From Pseudomonas lurida (lineage in GTDB: Bacteria; Pseudomonadota; Gammaproteobacteria; Pseudomonadales; Pseudomonadaceae), in assembly GCF_002563895.1 (NCBI RefSeq), contig NZ_PDJB01000001.1, forward strand, positions 3,641,501 to 3,705,500: 64,000 nt of DNA, read 5' to 3'. The notes under the pieces are model-generated. The model saw only the letters and a program-made list of their open reading frames with translations, ran no database searches and was not told the DNA's origin. This document shows positions 44,252 to 52,263 of this stretch, in pieces. How positions within the stretch are numbered: position 1 is the first letter of the stretch; every line of letters starts with the position of its first letter. The position numbers were made by a program, and so were the translations under genes.

Positions 44252-45907
44252 CTAGAGCTGAAAGCGCGAGATGTTCTCTCGCAAAGTCACGCTGGTGCGT
44301 GCCAGTCCTTCGCTTTCCTGCTGAGCGCTGCGAAAGGCTGCAGCGGATTGCTCGGCGCTTTCGCTGACGGTCACGATGCCCCGGCTGATCTGCTCGGCAA
44401 CGGTACTCTGCTGCTCGGCGGCAGCGGCGATTTGGTGGTTCATGCCGTTGATCCGCTCGATCATGGTTACGATCGTGCTCACCGCGTCACCGGCCTCGGA
44501 AACGCCGGACACCGACTGCGCACTGGAACGCTTGCAGCGTTCCATATGCTGCGAGGTCTCGTCGGCAATTTTCTGCAGACTGGCGATCAGCCCCTCAATC
44601 TCTGAGGTGGCCTTCTGGGTACGTTGTGCCAGGCTGCGCACCTCGTCGGCTACAACCGCGAAGCCGCGTCCGGCCTCGCCAGCACGGGCAGCTTCGATGG
44701 CTGCGTTGAGGGCCAGCAGGTTGGTCTGGTCGGCCACCGATTTGATGACTTCAAGCACGCCGCCGATATTGCCGGTTTCATGCTTCAGCCGGCCCATGGC
44801 CATGTTGGACTGTTCGATTGTCTCAGCCAGATCGCCGATCATGTTAACGGCATCTTTGGCCTTCTGCTGGCTGTACAGGGCCGCGCTATCGGCCTCGCTG
44901 GCAGCACTGGCGGCGGATTCGGCATTGCGCGCGACATCCTGCACGGTGGCGGCCATTTGGTGAACGGCGGTGACGATCTGCTCGACCTCGCACTGTGCCA
45001 TGGCCACGCTTTCGGCGTTTCTGAGGCTCGATTGGCTAAGCTCCTGGCTGGATTCGGCCACGGTCTGTGAGGACAGGTTTATGCCCTTGGTCATGTCCCG
45101 CAGGTTCTCCTGCATGCTCAGGAGGGCAGCCATGATGCTGGCTTGTGGTGGCTCAATCGTGCGCTCGCTAACGCGCAAATCGCCCTTGGCAACCCGTTGG
45201 GCGAGCTGGTTGAGTTCACTCGGTTCGGCACCCAGCGCGCGCAGCAGGTTGCGGCTGATGGCGTAGCCCAATACCGCTGCTAGTAAGACGGCCAGCGCCG
45301 TAATGGCGAGCAGCAGGTTGCGTTGTGACAGATAGTGTGCGTCATTTTCGCTGACCTGCAGTTCTGCCTTCTGGTTGCTGTAGCGCAGGTATTCGCCAAT
45401 TGCCTGGGTGAGCTCGGCCAGTAGTGGTGTGCACTGCTCGCTGACCATGCGCAGGGCCTCGTCGTCTTCACCCTTGAACAGGTGCTCGGCAATGGTGTGC
45501 GCTACCGGTTTGTAGCGGCTCTCGACCTGCTCGATGGTTGAGAACAGTTCACGTGCCTTGGGCGACACATCATCATGGTTATCGATTGCCTGGCGTAGCG
45601 CGGCGAGGCTGCTGGCCACCATTTGTTCGTTGACGGCAATCGCGCCCCGCTGCTGTCCTCTTGCGGTGACATTGCTGTTCAAGGCGATGTTACGCAGGGC
45701 AATCGCGCGCTGGGCGGCGGCGTCGTTCAGTGCGTTGACCAGGCGGGTGCGTGCATCAACGCCATTAACGTAGAGAAAAAAGTCTTTATTGCTGCTGGCC
45801 AGGGCGTACAGCGAGATAGCGGCGATCAGCAACATAAACGCGAGCAGGCTGGCATAGCCGGCATAGAGACTGGTACGTGTAGAGAGCCGGGGAGTGTGCG
45901 ATGGCAT
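44252..45907 (-). CDS. Methyl-accepting chemotaxis protein
   Basis: This is a 551-residue chemoreceptor. Membrane helices near residues 14-33 and 185-207 flank a four-helix-bundle periplasmic sensor ([24 protein letters not shown] segment). A HAMP domain ([17 protein letters not shown]) and a signalling domain follow. The tip is [20 protein letters not shown], then [19 protein letters not shown]. It lacks a C-terminal NWETF-type CheR/CheB tether and ends ISRFQL. It is an unusual cargo for an island and sits at its left end. The ATG at 45907 was chosen; a longer frame has no better start. Confidence 0.92.
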   Translation of the reverse strand: MPSHTPRLSTRTSLYAGYASLLAFMLLIAAISLYALASSNKDFFLYVNGVDARTRLVNALNDAAAQRAIALRNIALNSNVTARGQQRGAIAVNEQMVASSLAALRQAIDNHDDVSPKARELFSTIEQVESRYKPVAHTIAEHLFKGEDDEALRMVSEQCTPLLAELTQAIGEYLRYSNQKAELQVSENDAHYLSQRNLLLAITALAVLLAAVLGYAISRNLLRALGAEPSELNQLAQRVAKGDLRVSERTIEPPQASIMAALLSMQENLRDMTKGINLSSQTVAESSQELSQSSLRNAESVAMAQCEVEQIVTAVHQMAATVQDVARNAESAASAASEADSAALYSQQKAKDAVNMIGDLAETIEQSNMAMGRLKHETGNIGGVLEVIKSVADQTNLLALNAAIEAARAGEAGRGFAVVADEVRSLAQRTQKATSEIEGLIASLQKIADETSQHMERCKRSSAQSVSGVSEAGDAVSTIVTMIERINGMNHQIAAAAEQQSTVAEQISRGIVTVSESAEQSAAAFRSAQQESEGLARTSVTLRENISRFQL

Positions 45908-46044
45908 GATGTACCTGCGTAATGAGAGGAGCAATTTAGGGACACCTGCAAGCGTATGTATCCGCCCTTGGTCCGCATCCTGCGCAGGTATTCTTTTGTT
46001 CGACGGCAACGAGTAGCGGCGTTATTTTTTGGCTAGCCGAAACC

Positions 46045-46110
46045 TGTACAAGTTTTATTTCTTGTACAACTCTTGTACAGCTATCTTGCCGTGATGTCGT
46101 CATGACATCA
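46045..46110. promoter_or_regulatory. TGTACA repeats and a 19-bp palindrome upstream of the chemoreceptor
   Basis: TGTACA occurs at 46045, 46063 and 46074, each within CTTGTACA or CTGTACA contexts, and again at 46271. TGATGTC-GTCAT-GACATCA at 46092-46110 is a perfect palindrome with 7-base arms. These look like operators for the receptor gene, about 140-200 bp from its start. No binding protein is assigned. Confidence 0.5.
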
Positions 46111-46500
46111 CTCAATCCCGATGAACGGACAGCAACCTTCGATTTGTGGCAGGCGGGGGAAATAGAGGTTTGGCTATCGAGCTGACGACTGTTCGGCGGC
46201 GATACAGCCGAAGGCCATCGTGGGGCCGATAGAACCCTGCGAGCGCTGTAAAAATGCGTGGAGTTATTTCTGTACAGGTACGCGCTAATTGTGAGCATGC
46301 GCTGCGCTAGGGGCTGTTGCGGCTAAATCGCGAGCCGCGCGCTGCGAGAACTCGATGGGGTTGATTGCGCCACTTGCGGGACATTGATGCCGGCTGGTCG
46401 AGCATGAGACGGACTAGCGGATTTATCGACATGAACGTCCGATTGGTCGATTTTTCCAGCTTGTCAGACGCCAGTTATCTCCGTCCTGAATGACCGCTTC
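46111..46500. other. Intergenic region without a recognisable gene
   Basis: This 390-base stretch between the operator-like sites and the MITE-like repeat shows no supported gene or RNA. Confidence 0.5.
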
Positions 46501-46688
46501 TGGCCGATTCTGTTGAAAAAGTCGGCTTCGAATTCCACGGTAGAAAAGCACGCGCCTGAGATTGAAATCTGAATTTTGGGCAGAGGGTTCAGGTCTTGGA
46601 TTTCACGTAGCAGCGTGCAAAACAGGTGCTTTCACCCATCAGTATTCGAGCGTATTGGGAAAACCGACTTTTTCAACAGAATCGGCCA
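46501..46688. mobile_element. 188-bp MITE-like element with 25-bp perfect inverted repeats
   Basis: The left end (TGGCCGATTCTGTTGAAAAA, then GTCGG) and the right end (its exact reverse complement, ending TCGGCCA) are 25-bp perfect inverted repeats. No coding frame lies between. The same sequence occurs at the left end of the IS1182-type remnant at 47307, so it looks like a non-autonomous derivative of that element. Confidence 0.8.
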
Positions 46689-46789
46689 ATAACAGACTGT
46701 CGCAACCGGCTTGAATCAACCCTCAGGCGCAGTTCAGGTCGGTGCTGTACAGATGAGTGAGCGTCATGCGTTGCCCCATGATTCTCTGG

Positions 46790-47233
46790 TCATTTGGTAT
46801 ATCGGTAGACCTTGGTTGTGCGCACCGAGAATCCCGCGCCCTCGTATAGACGATGAGCAGATTCACGATCTGGGTTGGATGTTAAATCGAGTGTTTTCGC
46901 ACCGAGGTCACGGCTTTTATCTATTGCAGCTTGTATGAGTGCCTTGCCAACCCCTTGGCCGCGAGCATTAGCATCTACTACGACGTCTTCGATCCAAGCA
47001 CGAATACCTGTGGGAATGCGAAAATGAATAAGAGTTAGCGCCCCCAAGATTCCGCCATCTGGTGCTTTCACCACCAACAAATCGGAGCACTCTGAATCCA
47101 CAATCTGATTCAAATCCTCCATTTTCATCGCTTGAGCGTTTTTTGAAAGCTGCGGGAGAAGGCCATTCAAAGATCTCAGCAATACGGAATCGGTTTCTTG
47201 AACCACCTCGACAATAGCGGATTGGCTTGTCAT
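46790..47233 (-). CDS. GNAT family N-acetyltransferase
   Basis: This is a 147-residue protein with the GNAT acetyl-CoA motif in VVVDANARGQGVGKALIQAA (the R-x-x-G-x-G loop) and the C-terminal NPDRESAHRLYEGAGFSV. It acetylates an amine of unknown identity in the cytoplasm. The start at 47233 has GAGGATCTCT upstream. It lies between the MITE-like repeat and the IS remnant, so it may have moved with them. Confidence 0.88.
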   Translation of the reverse strand: MTSQSAIVEVVQETDSVLLRSLNGLLPQLSKNAQAMKMEDLNQIVDSECSDLLVVKAPDGGILGALTLIHFRIPTGIRAWIEDVVVDANARGQGVGKALIQAAIDKSRDLGAKTLDLTSNPDRESAHRLYEGAGFSVRTTKVYRYTK

Positions 47234-47306
47234 TAGAGATCCTCAAGTGAAGGGGGGAAGCTTCGACGATTAATTCGACACACTACCCTATGTAGGCTGC
47301 GAATGG

Positions 47307-48262
47307 CCGCTTCTGGCCGATTCTGTTGAAAAAGTAGATCTGCTGCTCGGCCTTCGGCAAAATCAGGTCATCGGCCAGCGGGAGGATTCGCAGCATGATG
47401 GGACAATTGTCGAGCGGACAAGAGAGACTGTTTTACTCGTTCAACATTGAAGATCACATCCCAGCCAATCACCTCCTGCGCAGCATTGATCGATGCCTCG
47501 ATCTAAGCGATCTGCGCCATTATCTCGCCGATTTTTATAGCCCAATCGGGCGTCCATCGATTGATCCCGAACTGATGATCCGCCTGTTGGTCGTGGGCTA
47601 CTGCTACGGCATTCGTTCCGAACGTCGGTTGTGCGAAGAGGCTCATTTGAACCTGGCGTATCGCTGGTTCTGCCGTTTGAGTCTTGAAGACGAAGTCCCC
47701 AACCACTCTACGTTTTCCAAGAATCGGCACAGTCGTTTTCGTGACAGCTCACTGTTTCGCTGGCTGTTCAACGAGGTGCTGCGTCGGTGCATGGACGCGG
47801 GTCTGGTCAAGGGCGAAGGTTTTGCTGTGGACGCAAGTGTGATCAAGGCAGATGCCAGTCGGCAACGTGGCGTACCTGGCGATGATGAAATCAACTGGCG
47901 CGATCCGTCGCTCAGTACTCGCGCCGTTCGTGAGTACCTTGAAGCGCTGGATGAAGAGGCTTTGGCTGAAACACTACCGAAGCGCTTGTCGCTGACCGAT
48001 CCCCTTGCGCGCTGGAAGGCAGCTCCAGGCGGCCCAGCGTTCTTCGCTTATTCGACCAATTACCTGATTGATGTCGAGCATGGTGTGATCATGGACGTGG
48101 AGCCAACGCCTGCCCATCGAACCGCCGAGGTCGAAAGCACCAAGACCAAGATTGAGCGGGTCGAAGAACAGTTCGCCATCAAGCCGGATCGGCTCATTGG
48201 CGATACCGCTTATGGAACCGCACCGATGCTGGCCTGGATGGTGGACGAAAAAGCGATGCTCT
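47307..48262 (+). mobile_element. IS1182-family insertion sequence, right part missing
   Basis: The left terminal sequence CCGCTTCTGGCCGATTCTGT (from 47307) is shared with the MITE-like element at 46494. The transposase gene starts 88 bp in. The transposase reading frame loses its family identity at about 48256-48262, where another gene fragment begins. No right terminal repeat is seen, so the copy is truncated and immobile by itself. Confidence 0.75.
47395..48262 (+). pseudogene. IS1182-family transposase, truncated after about 289 codons
   Basis: The frame begins MMGQLSSGQERLFYSFNIED and contains GRPSIDPELMIRLLVVGYCY, EDEVPNHSTFSKNRHSRF and a DDE-type aspartate region (GFAVDASVIKADASR, then DRLIGDTAYGTAPMLAWM). 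Family members run to about 450-500 residues. Here the family sequence stops after VDEKAM, and the frame runs on through unrelated DNA. The C-terminal catalytic glutamate is lost. Confidence 0.88.
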
Positions 48263-48263
48263 T

Positions 48264-48422
48264 TTCGCAGAGCGGATCAGGGCATTCATGGAGCTGGGTA
48301 TCACCCGGCACCAGTGCTGCGGGAAGTTGGCGATCGGCAGCAAGGCTTTTGATCGGATCATCGCCGCTCACGGCATCAACTATCCAAAGTCTCGTCCAGG
48401 CGTCCACCGATGCGCCGCATAG
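48264..48422 (+). pseudogene. 3' fragment of a phage-type helix-turn-helix gene cut by the IS
   Basis: Right after the transposase break, frame 3 reads FAERIRAFMELGITRHQCCG, KLAIGSKAFDRIIAAHGINY and PKSRPGVHRCAA before a stop. It looks like a short DNA-binding protein tail whose 5' part was replaced by the IS. The family is uncertain. Confidence 0.5.
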
Positions 48423-48491
48423 CCCGCATCCAGCAACGCAAACGTCAAACCTGGCTCGCAGTCCCAGCCAGCGGAATAGAAGAGGTAGGCC

Positions 48492-48824
48492 ATGGCCAAA
48501 TCAGTACAGGAACGGTCGGCCAAGGCTGCGCAGAAGCGGCTGGCGGTCGCCGAGAAGGAATTGCGGCACAAAGTCAGGCCGGGCATCGAGCAGGCCATGG
48601 AGCGAATCCGGCTACGCGGCCAGGTGCCGATCATCAGCGAGGTCCTGCAGATCGCCATCATGAAGATGGACTTGATGGGCGACAGCGAACTGAGCGAATT
48701 CTTGCGTTATCCGCGCCACGAAATCGTGATTAGCGAAAACGTGGCGCGGGAATTTCACAATCAAAGCTTAAGCGAGCTGAGTCGCGACCCGGGCGACGAG
48801 ATCATTGAACCGTTATCGCTTTAA
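48492..48824 (+). CDS. Phage-type hypothetical protein
   Basis: This is a 110-residue charged, helical protein starting MAKSVQERSAKAAQKRLAVA. Small proteins with this beginning are common in Pseudomonas prophages and islands near regulators; they may be ribbon-helix-helix-like DNA binders, but I cannot confirm it. The start has AGAGGTAGG upstream. Confidence 0.7.
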   Translation: MAKSVQERSAKAAQKRLAVAEKELRHKVRPGIEQAMERIRLRGQVPIISEVLQIAIMKMDLMGDSELSEFLRYPRHEIVISENVAREFHNQSLSELSRDPGDEIIEPLSL

Positions 48825-48847
48825 TCGAACGCCCCATTGAGCACTTC

Positions 48848-49282
48848 TTAAATTATGCCGGAGGCAATGGCTACCAGAATCAGATCAGTGCCCGCTTGTT
48901 GCCACTCGTAGCCGTCGTAATGGGGCAACCTGCCCAGCAACCGACCATCCAGCTTCTTGGCAATGCCAGGAGGAAGAGGTTTTCCTCTCGCTAGATTCTT
49001 TTGTATCCCGGGCGGCAGTGCAGGACCTGGGCGCCAATAGTCACGGTAGCCGCCGACCACGCCCAGCACACCGCCTCGGTCAATGCTGGGCCCGCGATTC
49101 AAATCGACTCCACTGGAACCTTTCCCCTTGTTGCCTTGGTTGCCATGGCCTTGGCCGCCTTGGGAGTTGCCTTTCCCATTTCCTTGGCCTTTACCGTTGC
49201 CAGGATCGGCTAAGGCCGTCACTGAGCCTACGGCCAAAGCAACACAGGTCACAGCGGCTACAAGCGAGCGAGATTTAAACAT
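48848..49282 (-). CDS. CigR-like (RcnB-related) secreted protein
   Basis: This is a 144-residue protein with a signal peptide ending TALA and a Gly/Asn/Lys-rich stretch (DPGNGKGQGNGKGNSQGGQG). The C-terminal domain has PPGIAKKLDGRLLGRLPHYD, GYEWQQAGTDLILVAIASGI and a final I. This domain matches the anti-virulence regulator CigR family. Its role outside Salmonella is not defined. The low-complexity region likely keeps it flexible in the periplasm. Confidence 0.75.
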   Translation of the reverse strand: MFKSRSLVAAVTCVALAVGSVTALADPGNGKGQGNGKGNSQGGQGHGNQGNKGKGSSGVDLNRGPSIDRGGVLGVVGGYRDYWRPGPALPPGIQKNLARGKPLPPGIAKKLDGRLLGRLPHYDGYEWQQAGTDLILVAIASGII

Positions 49283-49408
49283 GACCGTCTTCTCCGAAAG
49301 GGAATATCCCTTGAAATGTAGACGATATTGCCAACTTTAGTTCCACATAACCCACCCTACTCGCTGCATCCGGTAACCGGAGGGCGGCGCTTATCCGGAG
49401 CAAACGAA

Positions 49409-50416
49409 ATGCCTGTACGCCATAGCGTCATCCACAAAATCGACAAGAAACCAGACGGCAGCCCGGCCGTTCTGTTCCTGGGCGCATCCGAGCAGGTTGA
49501 AAGCCAGGCCCGCGACGACCTGATGAGCCAGCTCAACGAAAGCTACAACGCCACCACCGGCAAGGCCTGGGGGTTCTTCCACCAAGAGTCAGGCGCTTTC
49601 CCGTTCAGCGGCTGGCTCGGCAAGTACCTGGCCGGCGTCACCGACTTCCTGGCGTTCAGTGCCACGGCCGTCGAGCACCTGACCAAGCTTATGGAAGAGT
49701 CGAACCTCACCACCGGCGGGCACGCCCTCTTCTGCCACTACCAGCAAGGCCTGACCGATTACTTGGTCATCGCCCTGGTGCAGGAAACCGAAGCGGTGAC
49801 GATGACCGAAGAGCTCGCACTGATGACGGTGAAGCGCCTGGACCTGGACCATATCCGTCTGGCTGCACGCATCAACATCAGCGAATGGCAGAACAACAAG
49901 CAGTCGAAGCAGTACATCTCGTACCTGAAGGGCAAGCAGGGCCGGCGGCTGAACGATTACTTCCGCGACTTCATCGGCTGCCAGGAGGGTGTCGACTGCC
50001 CAGGCGAAACCAGGACCCTGCTCAAGGCGTTCAGTGACTTTGTTGAAAGCGAGGATCTGCCAGAAGAGTCAGCCCGGGAAAAGACGCACACCCTGGTCAG
50101 CTACTCAATGGCCCAGGCCAAAATGGGCGAGCCAATCACCCTCGACGAGCTGTCTGGCCTGATCGACGAAGACCGGCCAAAAAACTTCTACGACTTCATC
50201 AAGGCGAAAGATTACGGGCTTTCCGAGACCCTGCCCCCGGACAAGAAGACGCTCAACAAATTCCGGCGTTTCACCGGACGGGCCGAGGGCATGTCGATCA
50301 GCTTCGAGGCGCACCTGCTGGGCGACAAGATCGAGTTCGACGAAGCCGGCGGCACGCTGACGTTACGCGGCCTTCCAACGCAACTGACCGAGCAACTCAA
50401 GCGCGCCAGCGCCTAA
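49409..50416 (+). CDS. ndpA: Nucleoid-associated protein NdpA (YejK)
   Basis: This is a 335-residue protein of the 37-kDa nucleoid-associated family. It begins [20 protein letters not shown] and has [20 protein letters not shown] and [20 protein letters not shown], followed by the C-terminal [20 protein letters not shown]. It binds DNA in the cytoplasm. The start at 49409 follows GGAGCAAACG. Island-borne NdpA copies are often seen in integrative elements, where they may silence or protect the element; that is inference. Confidence 0.9.
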   Translation: MPVRHSVIHKIDKKPDGSPAVLFLGASEQVESQARDDLMSQLNESYNATTGKAWGFFHQESGAFPFSGWLGKYLAGVTDFLAFSATAVEHLTKLMEESNLTTGGHALFCHYQQGLTDYLVIALVQETEAVTMTEELALMTVKRLDLDHIRLAARINISEWQNNKQSKQYISYLKGKQGRRLNDYFRDFIGCQEGVDCPGETRTLLKAFSDFVESEDLPEESAREKTHTLVSYSMAQAKMGEPITLDELSGLIDEDRPKNFYDFIKAKDYGLSETLPPDKKTLNKFRRFTGRAEGMSISFEAHLLGDKIEFDEAGGTLTLRGLPTQLTEQLKRASA

Positions 50417-50426
50417 ACCTCATGGC

Positions 50427-50642
50427 TTACGGCTTGAGCGTGAGAGCCGTCGCATGCGCGTCACTGATCTCCTTGCATGCCATGTCAACGTAGGGGTGGT
50501 CGACTCGGCGGTATGGGCTATGCCCCAGGATAAGCGCAGTGGCATGGTCCAAAAGATCCTTGGTGTTGATCCCCTTGCTTTCAGCAGCACCAATCACCGC
50601 GATCAGTGCTTGTTCCAATGCGATCTCACGCTCTTTGCTCAT
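50427..50642 (-). CDS. Small hypothetical protein
   Basis: This frame encodes 71 residues starting MSKEREIALEQALIAVIGAA, with AAGGAGCAG upstream of the ATG. It is helical and soluble, ending DAHATALTLKP. It converges on ndpA with only 10 bp between stops. Similar small frames are found in Pseudomonas prophages; the function is unknown. Confidence 0.65.
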   Translation of the reverse strand: MSKEREIALEQALIAVIGAAESKGINTKDLLDHATALILGHSPYRRVDHPYVDMACKEISDAHATALTLKP

Positions 50643-50740
50643 AACTGCTCCTTGATCCGGCTCCATGCCGGTCACCCGTAATACCCCATATCAACGAATC
50701 ACGCCAGCCGGCTACGCAGACGCATGCTTGGAGACAATCT

Positions 50741-50824
50741 ATGAGCATCCCTGCAAGTGCTTTGAGCGAAGAAGAGTGCCTGCTCTATGCCGCGCTTAAT
50801 CCGGTCGCCTCCGTCCGCTGCTAG
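50741..50824 (+). CDS. Possible 27-residue peptide
   Basis: GGAGACAATCT precedes an ATG and a frame MSIPASALSEEECLLYAALN with a short tail. It overlaps the stop of the convergent membrane protein gene by 4 bp. It is weakly supported. Confidence 0.3.
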   Translation: MSIPASALSEEECLLYAALNPVASVRC

Positions 50825-51417
50825 ACAATCTCAACGGGGTACAAATAAGATCGCATTGTTTTAATAGCTTCCTTACACGCCTCAACGCTCGAATCCAGGT
50901 TAAGCTGGTTAAGGCCAGCGTTATAATCACCGCCAGCAACTACCTGTTCCCACAGCCCTTTAACGATGGAAGCGTTAAATCTTATCTCTACGAAAGCAGA
51001 CGTGTGCTCTGGCATCTCAAACCTAAGTGCGTCAACTGCAGCAAGCATCAATTGGCAGTCAGACAATGTTGCTATTGCTCTTGGAAGCAGCTCCTTCGGG
51101 TCATACATCCCCCCTGAATGCGCGATACGGCTTATACGTTCGATCAAGCCAAAGCATATCTCGGCGATTCCAAATGCTTTAATTAAATATTGATCTTTCT
51201 CTTTGGCATCATCTTCTATTTTCTGGCGCCGTTGCTCTCCTGCAATGTATGTGGCGCCGATAATGGCGGCAATTGATCCTACTGCCTGAACCCAACTAGC
51301 AAGCTCACTGCTTCCTGGCTTCAAAAGAGCAATAGTAAAAATCAACGCGCAGACCAACAACACGTTCTGTACTGAAAGCCAGGGTTTCAACAGTCTTATC
51401 CCGCAATCGTTCAGCAT
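50821..51417 (-). CDS. Island-borne protein with two N-terminal membrane helices
   Basis: This is a 198-residue protein. Two predicted helices (WLSVQNVLLVCALIFTIALL and WVQAVGSIAAIIGATYIAG) are followed by a charged, helical cytoplasmic part. The base composition is A+T-richer than the flanking core genes, a sign of transfer. Its layout is like membrane effectors of some phage-defence or superinfection-exclusion systems, but no specific family is recognised. Confidence 0.72.
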   Translation of the reverse strand: MLNDCGIRLLKPWLSVQNVLLVCALIFTIALLKPGSSELASWVQAVGSIAAIIGATYIAGEQRRQKIEDDAKEKDQYLIKAFGIAEICFGLIERISRIAHSGGMYDPKELLPRAIATLSDCQLMLAAVDALRFEMPEHTSAFVEIRFNASIVKGLWEQVVAGGDYNAGLNQLNLDSSVEACKEAIKTMRSYLYPVEIV

Positions 51418-51471
51418 CTTAAATCTCCACCGTGACTACCAACCGGCAAATATACCCGGCGAGGATCCCCT

Positions 51472-52263
51472 ATGTCCGCACAACAACCCCGAATCGTCTG
51501 CCAATTCAGCTGCGGCGCTGCATCGGCGGTGTCAACCAAGCTGGCATTGGCACGGTACAGCACTACACACGACGTGCAGATCATCAACGCGTTCCTGGCC
51601 AACGAGCATGAAGACAACCGACGCTTCCTTCTGGACTGCCAAGAATGGTTCGGACAAAAAATCGTGGAACTGCGTGACGAGAAGTACGGCGCCGACATGA
51701 TTCAGGTGTTCCGGCGCGAGCGATTCATGAAGGGCCGAAACGGCGCGCCGTGCACCAAGATATTGAAGCGTCGTCTGCTCGATGCTTGGAAGCAACCGGG
51801 CGACATAATGGTGTTCGGCTATACCGCCGAAGAAGTCGACCGCCTGGAAGACTTCCGCGAGCGCAACCCCGATCGCCCCGTCATCGCACCTCTGATAGAC
51901 GCCGGCCTTGGTAAAGACGACTGCAAAGCGATGATAGAGCGCGCCGGTATCGAGCTGCCACTGATGTATCGCCTGGGTTACGACAACGCTAACTGCATCG
52001 GCTGCGTGAAAGGTGGCGAAGGCTATTTTCGGGCGATCCGCGAAGACTTCCCGGAGCAATTTGAAGAGCTTTGCCGTGTTCAGGATGAACTTGGCCCAGG
52101 CTCGTACCTGCATCGCGACCGCAAGACCAATATCCGATTCTCTCTACGTGCCCTTCCTCCTGGTAAACCCCGCCGAAACGAGGCGCTACCAGCTTGCTCT
52201 TTTTTTTGCGAGATGGCTGAAGCCGACTATCAACCGGGCGCTGCGGAAGTAATGTCGGGCTGA
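51472..52263 (+). CDS. PAPS-reductase-like ATP pyrophosphatase, phage type
   Basis: This is a 263-residue protein with the PP-loop motif CQFSCGAASAVSTKLAL near the N-terminus and a conserved NCIGCVKGGEGYFRAIRED block. It belongs to the phosphoadenosine phosphosulfate reductase superfamily, in the branch common in phages and also related to DndC. The substrate of the phage branch is not known. The C-terminal part carries two further cysteines (ACSFFCEMAE). Its 3' end overlaps that of the convergent nuclease gene by 34 bp. Confidence 0.85.
   Translation: MSAQQPRIVCQFSCGAASAVSTKLALARYSTTHDVQIINAFLANEHEDNRRFLLDCQEWFGQKIVELRDEKYGADMIQVFRRERFMKGRNGAPCTKILKRRLLDAWKQPGDIMVFGYTAEEVDRLEDFRERNPDRPVIAPLIDAGLGKDDCKAMIERAGIELPLMYRLGYDNANCIGCVKGGEGYFRAIREDFPEQFEELCRVQDELGPGSYLHRDRKTNIRFSLRALPPGKPRRNEALPACSFFCEMAEADYQPGAAEVMSG

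Noticed and set aside
48380..48661. 93-codon minus-strand frame after the IS remnant
   Set aside because: It is opposite the gene fragment and the phage-type gene at 48492, which has a good ribosome site.
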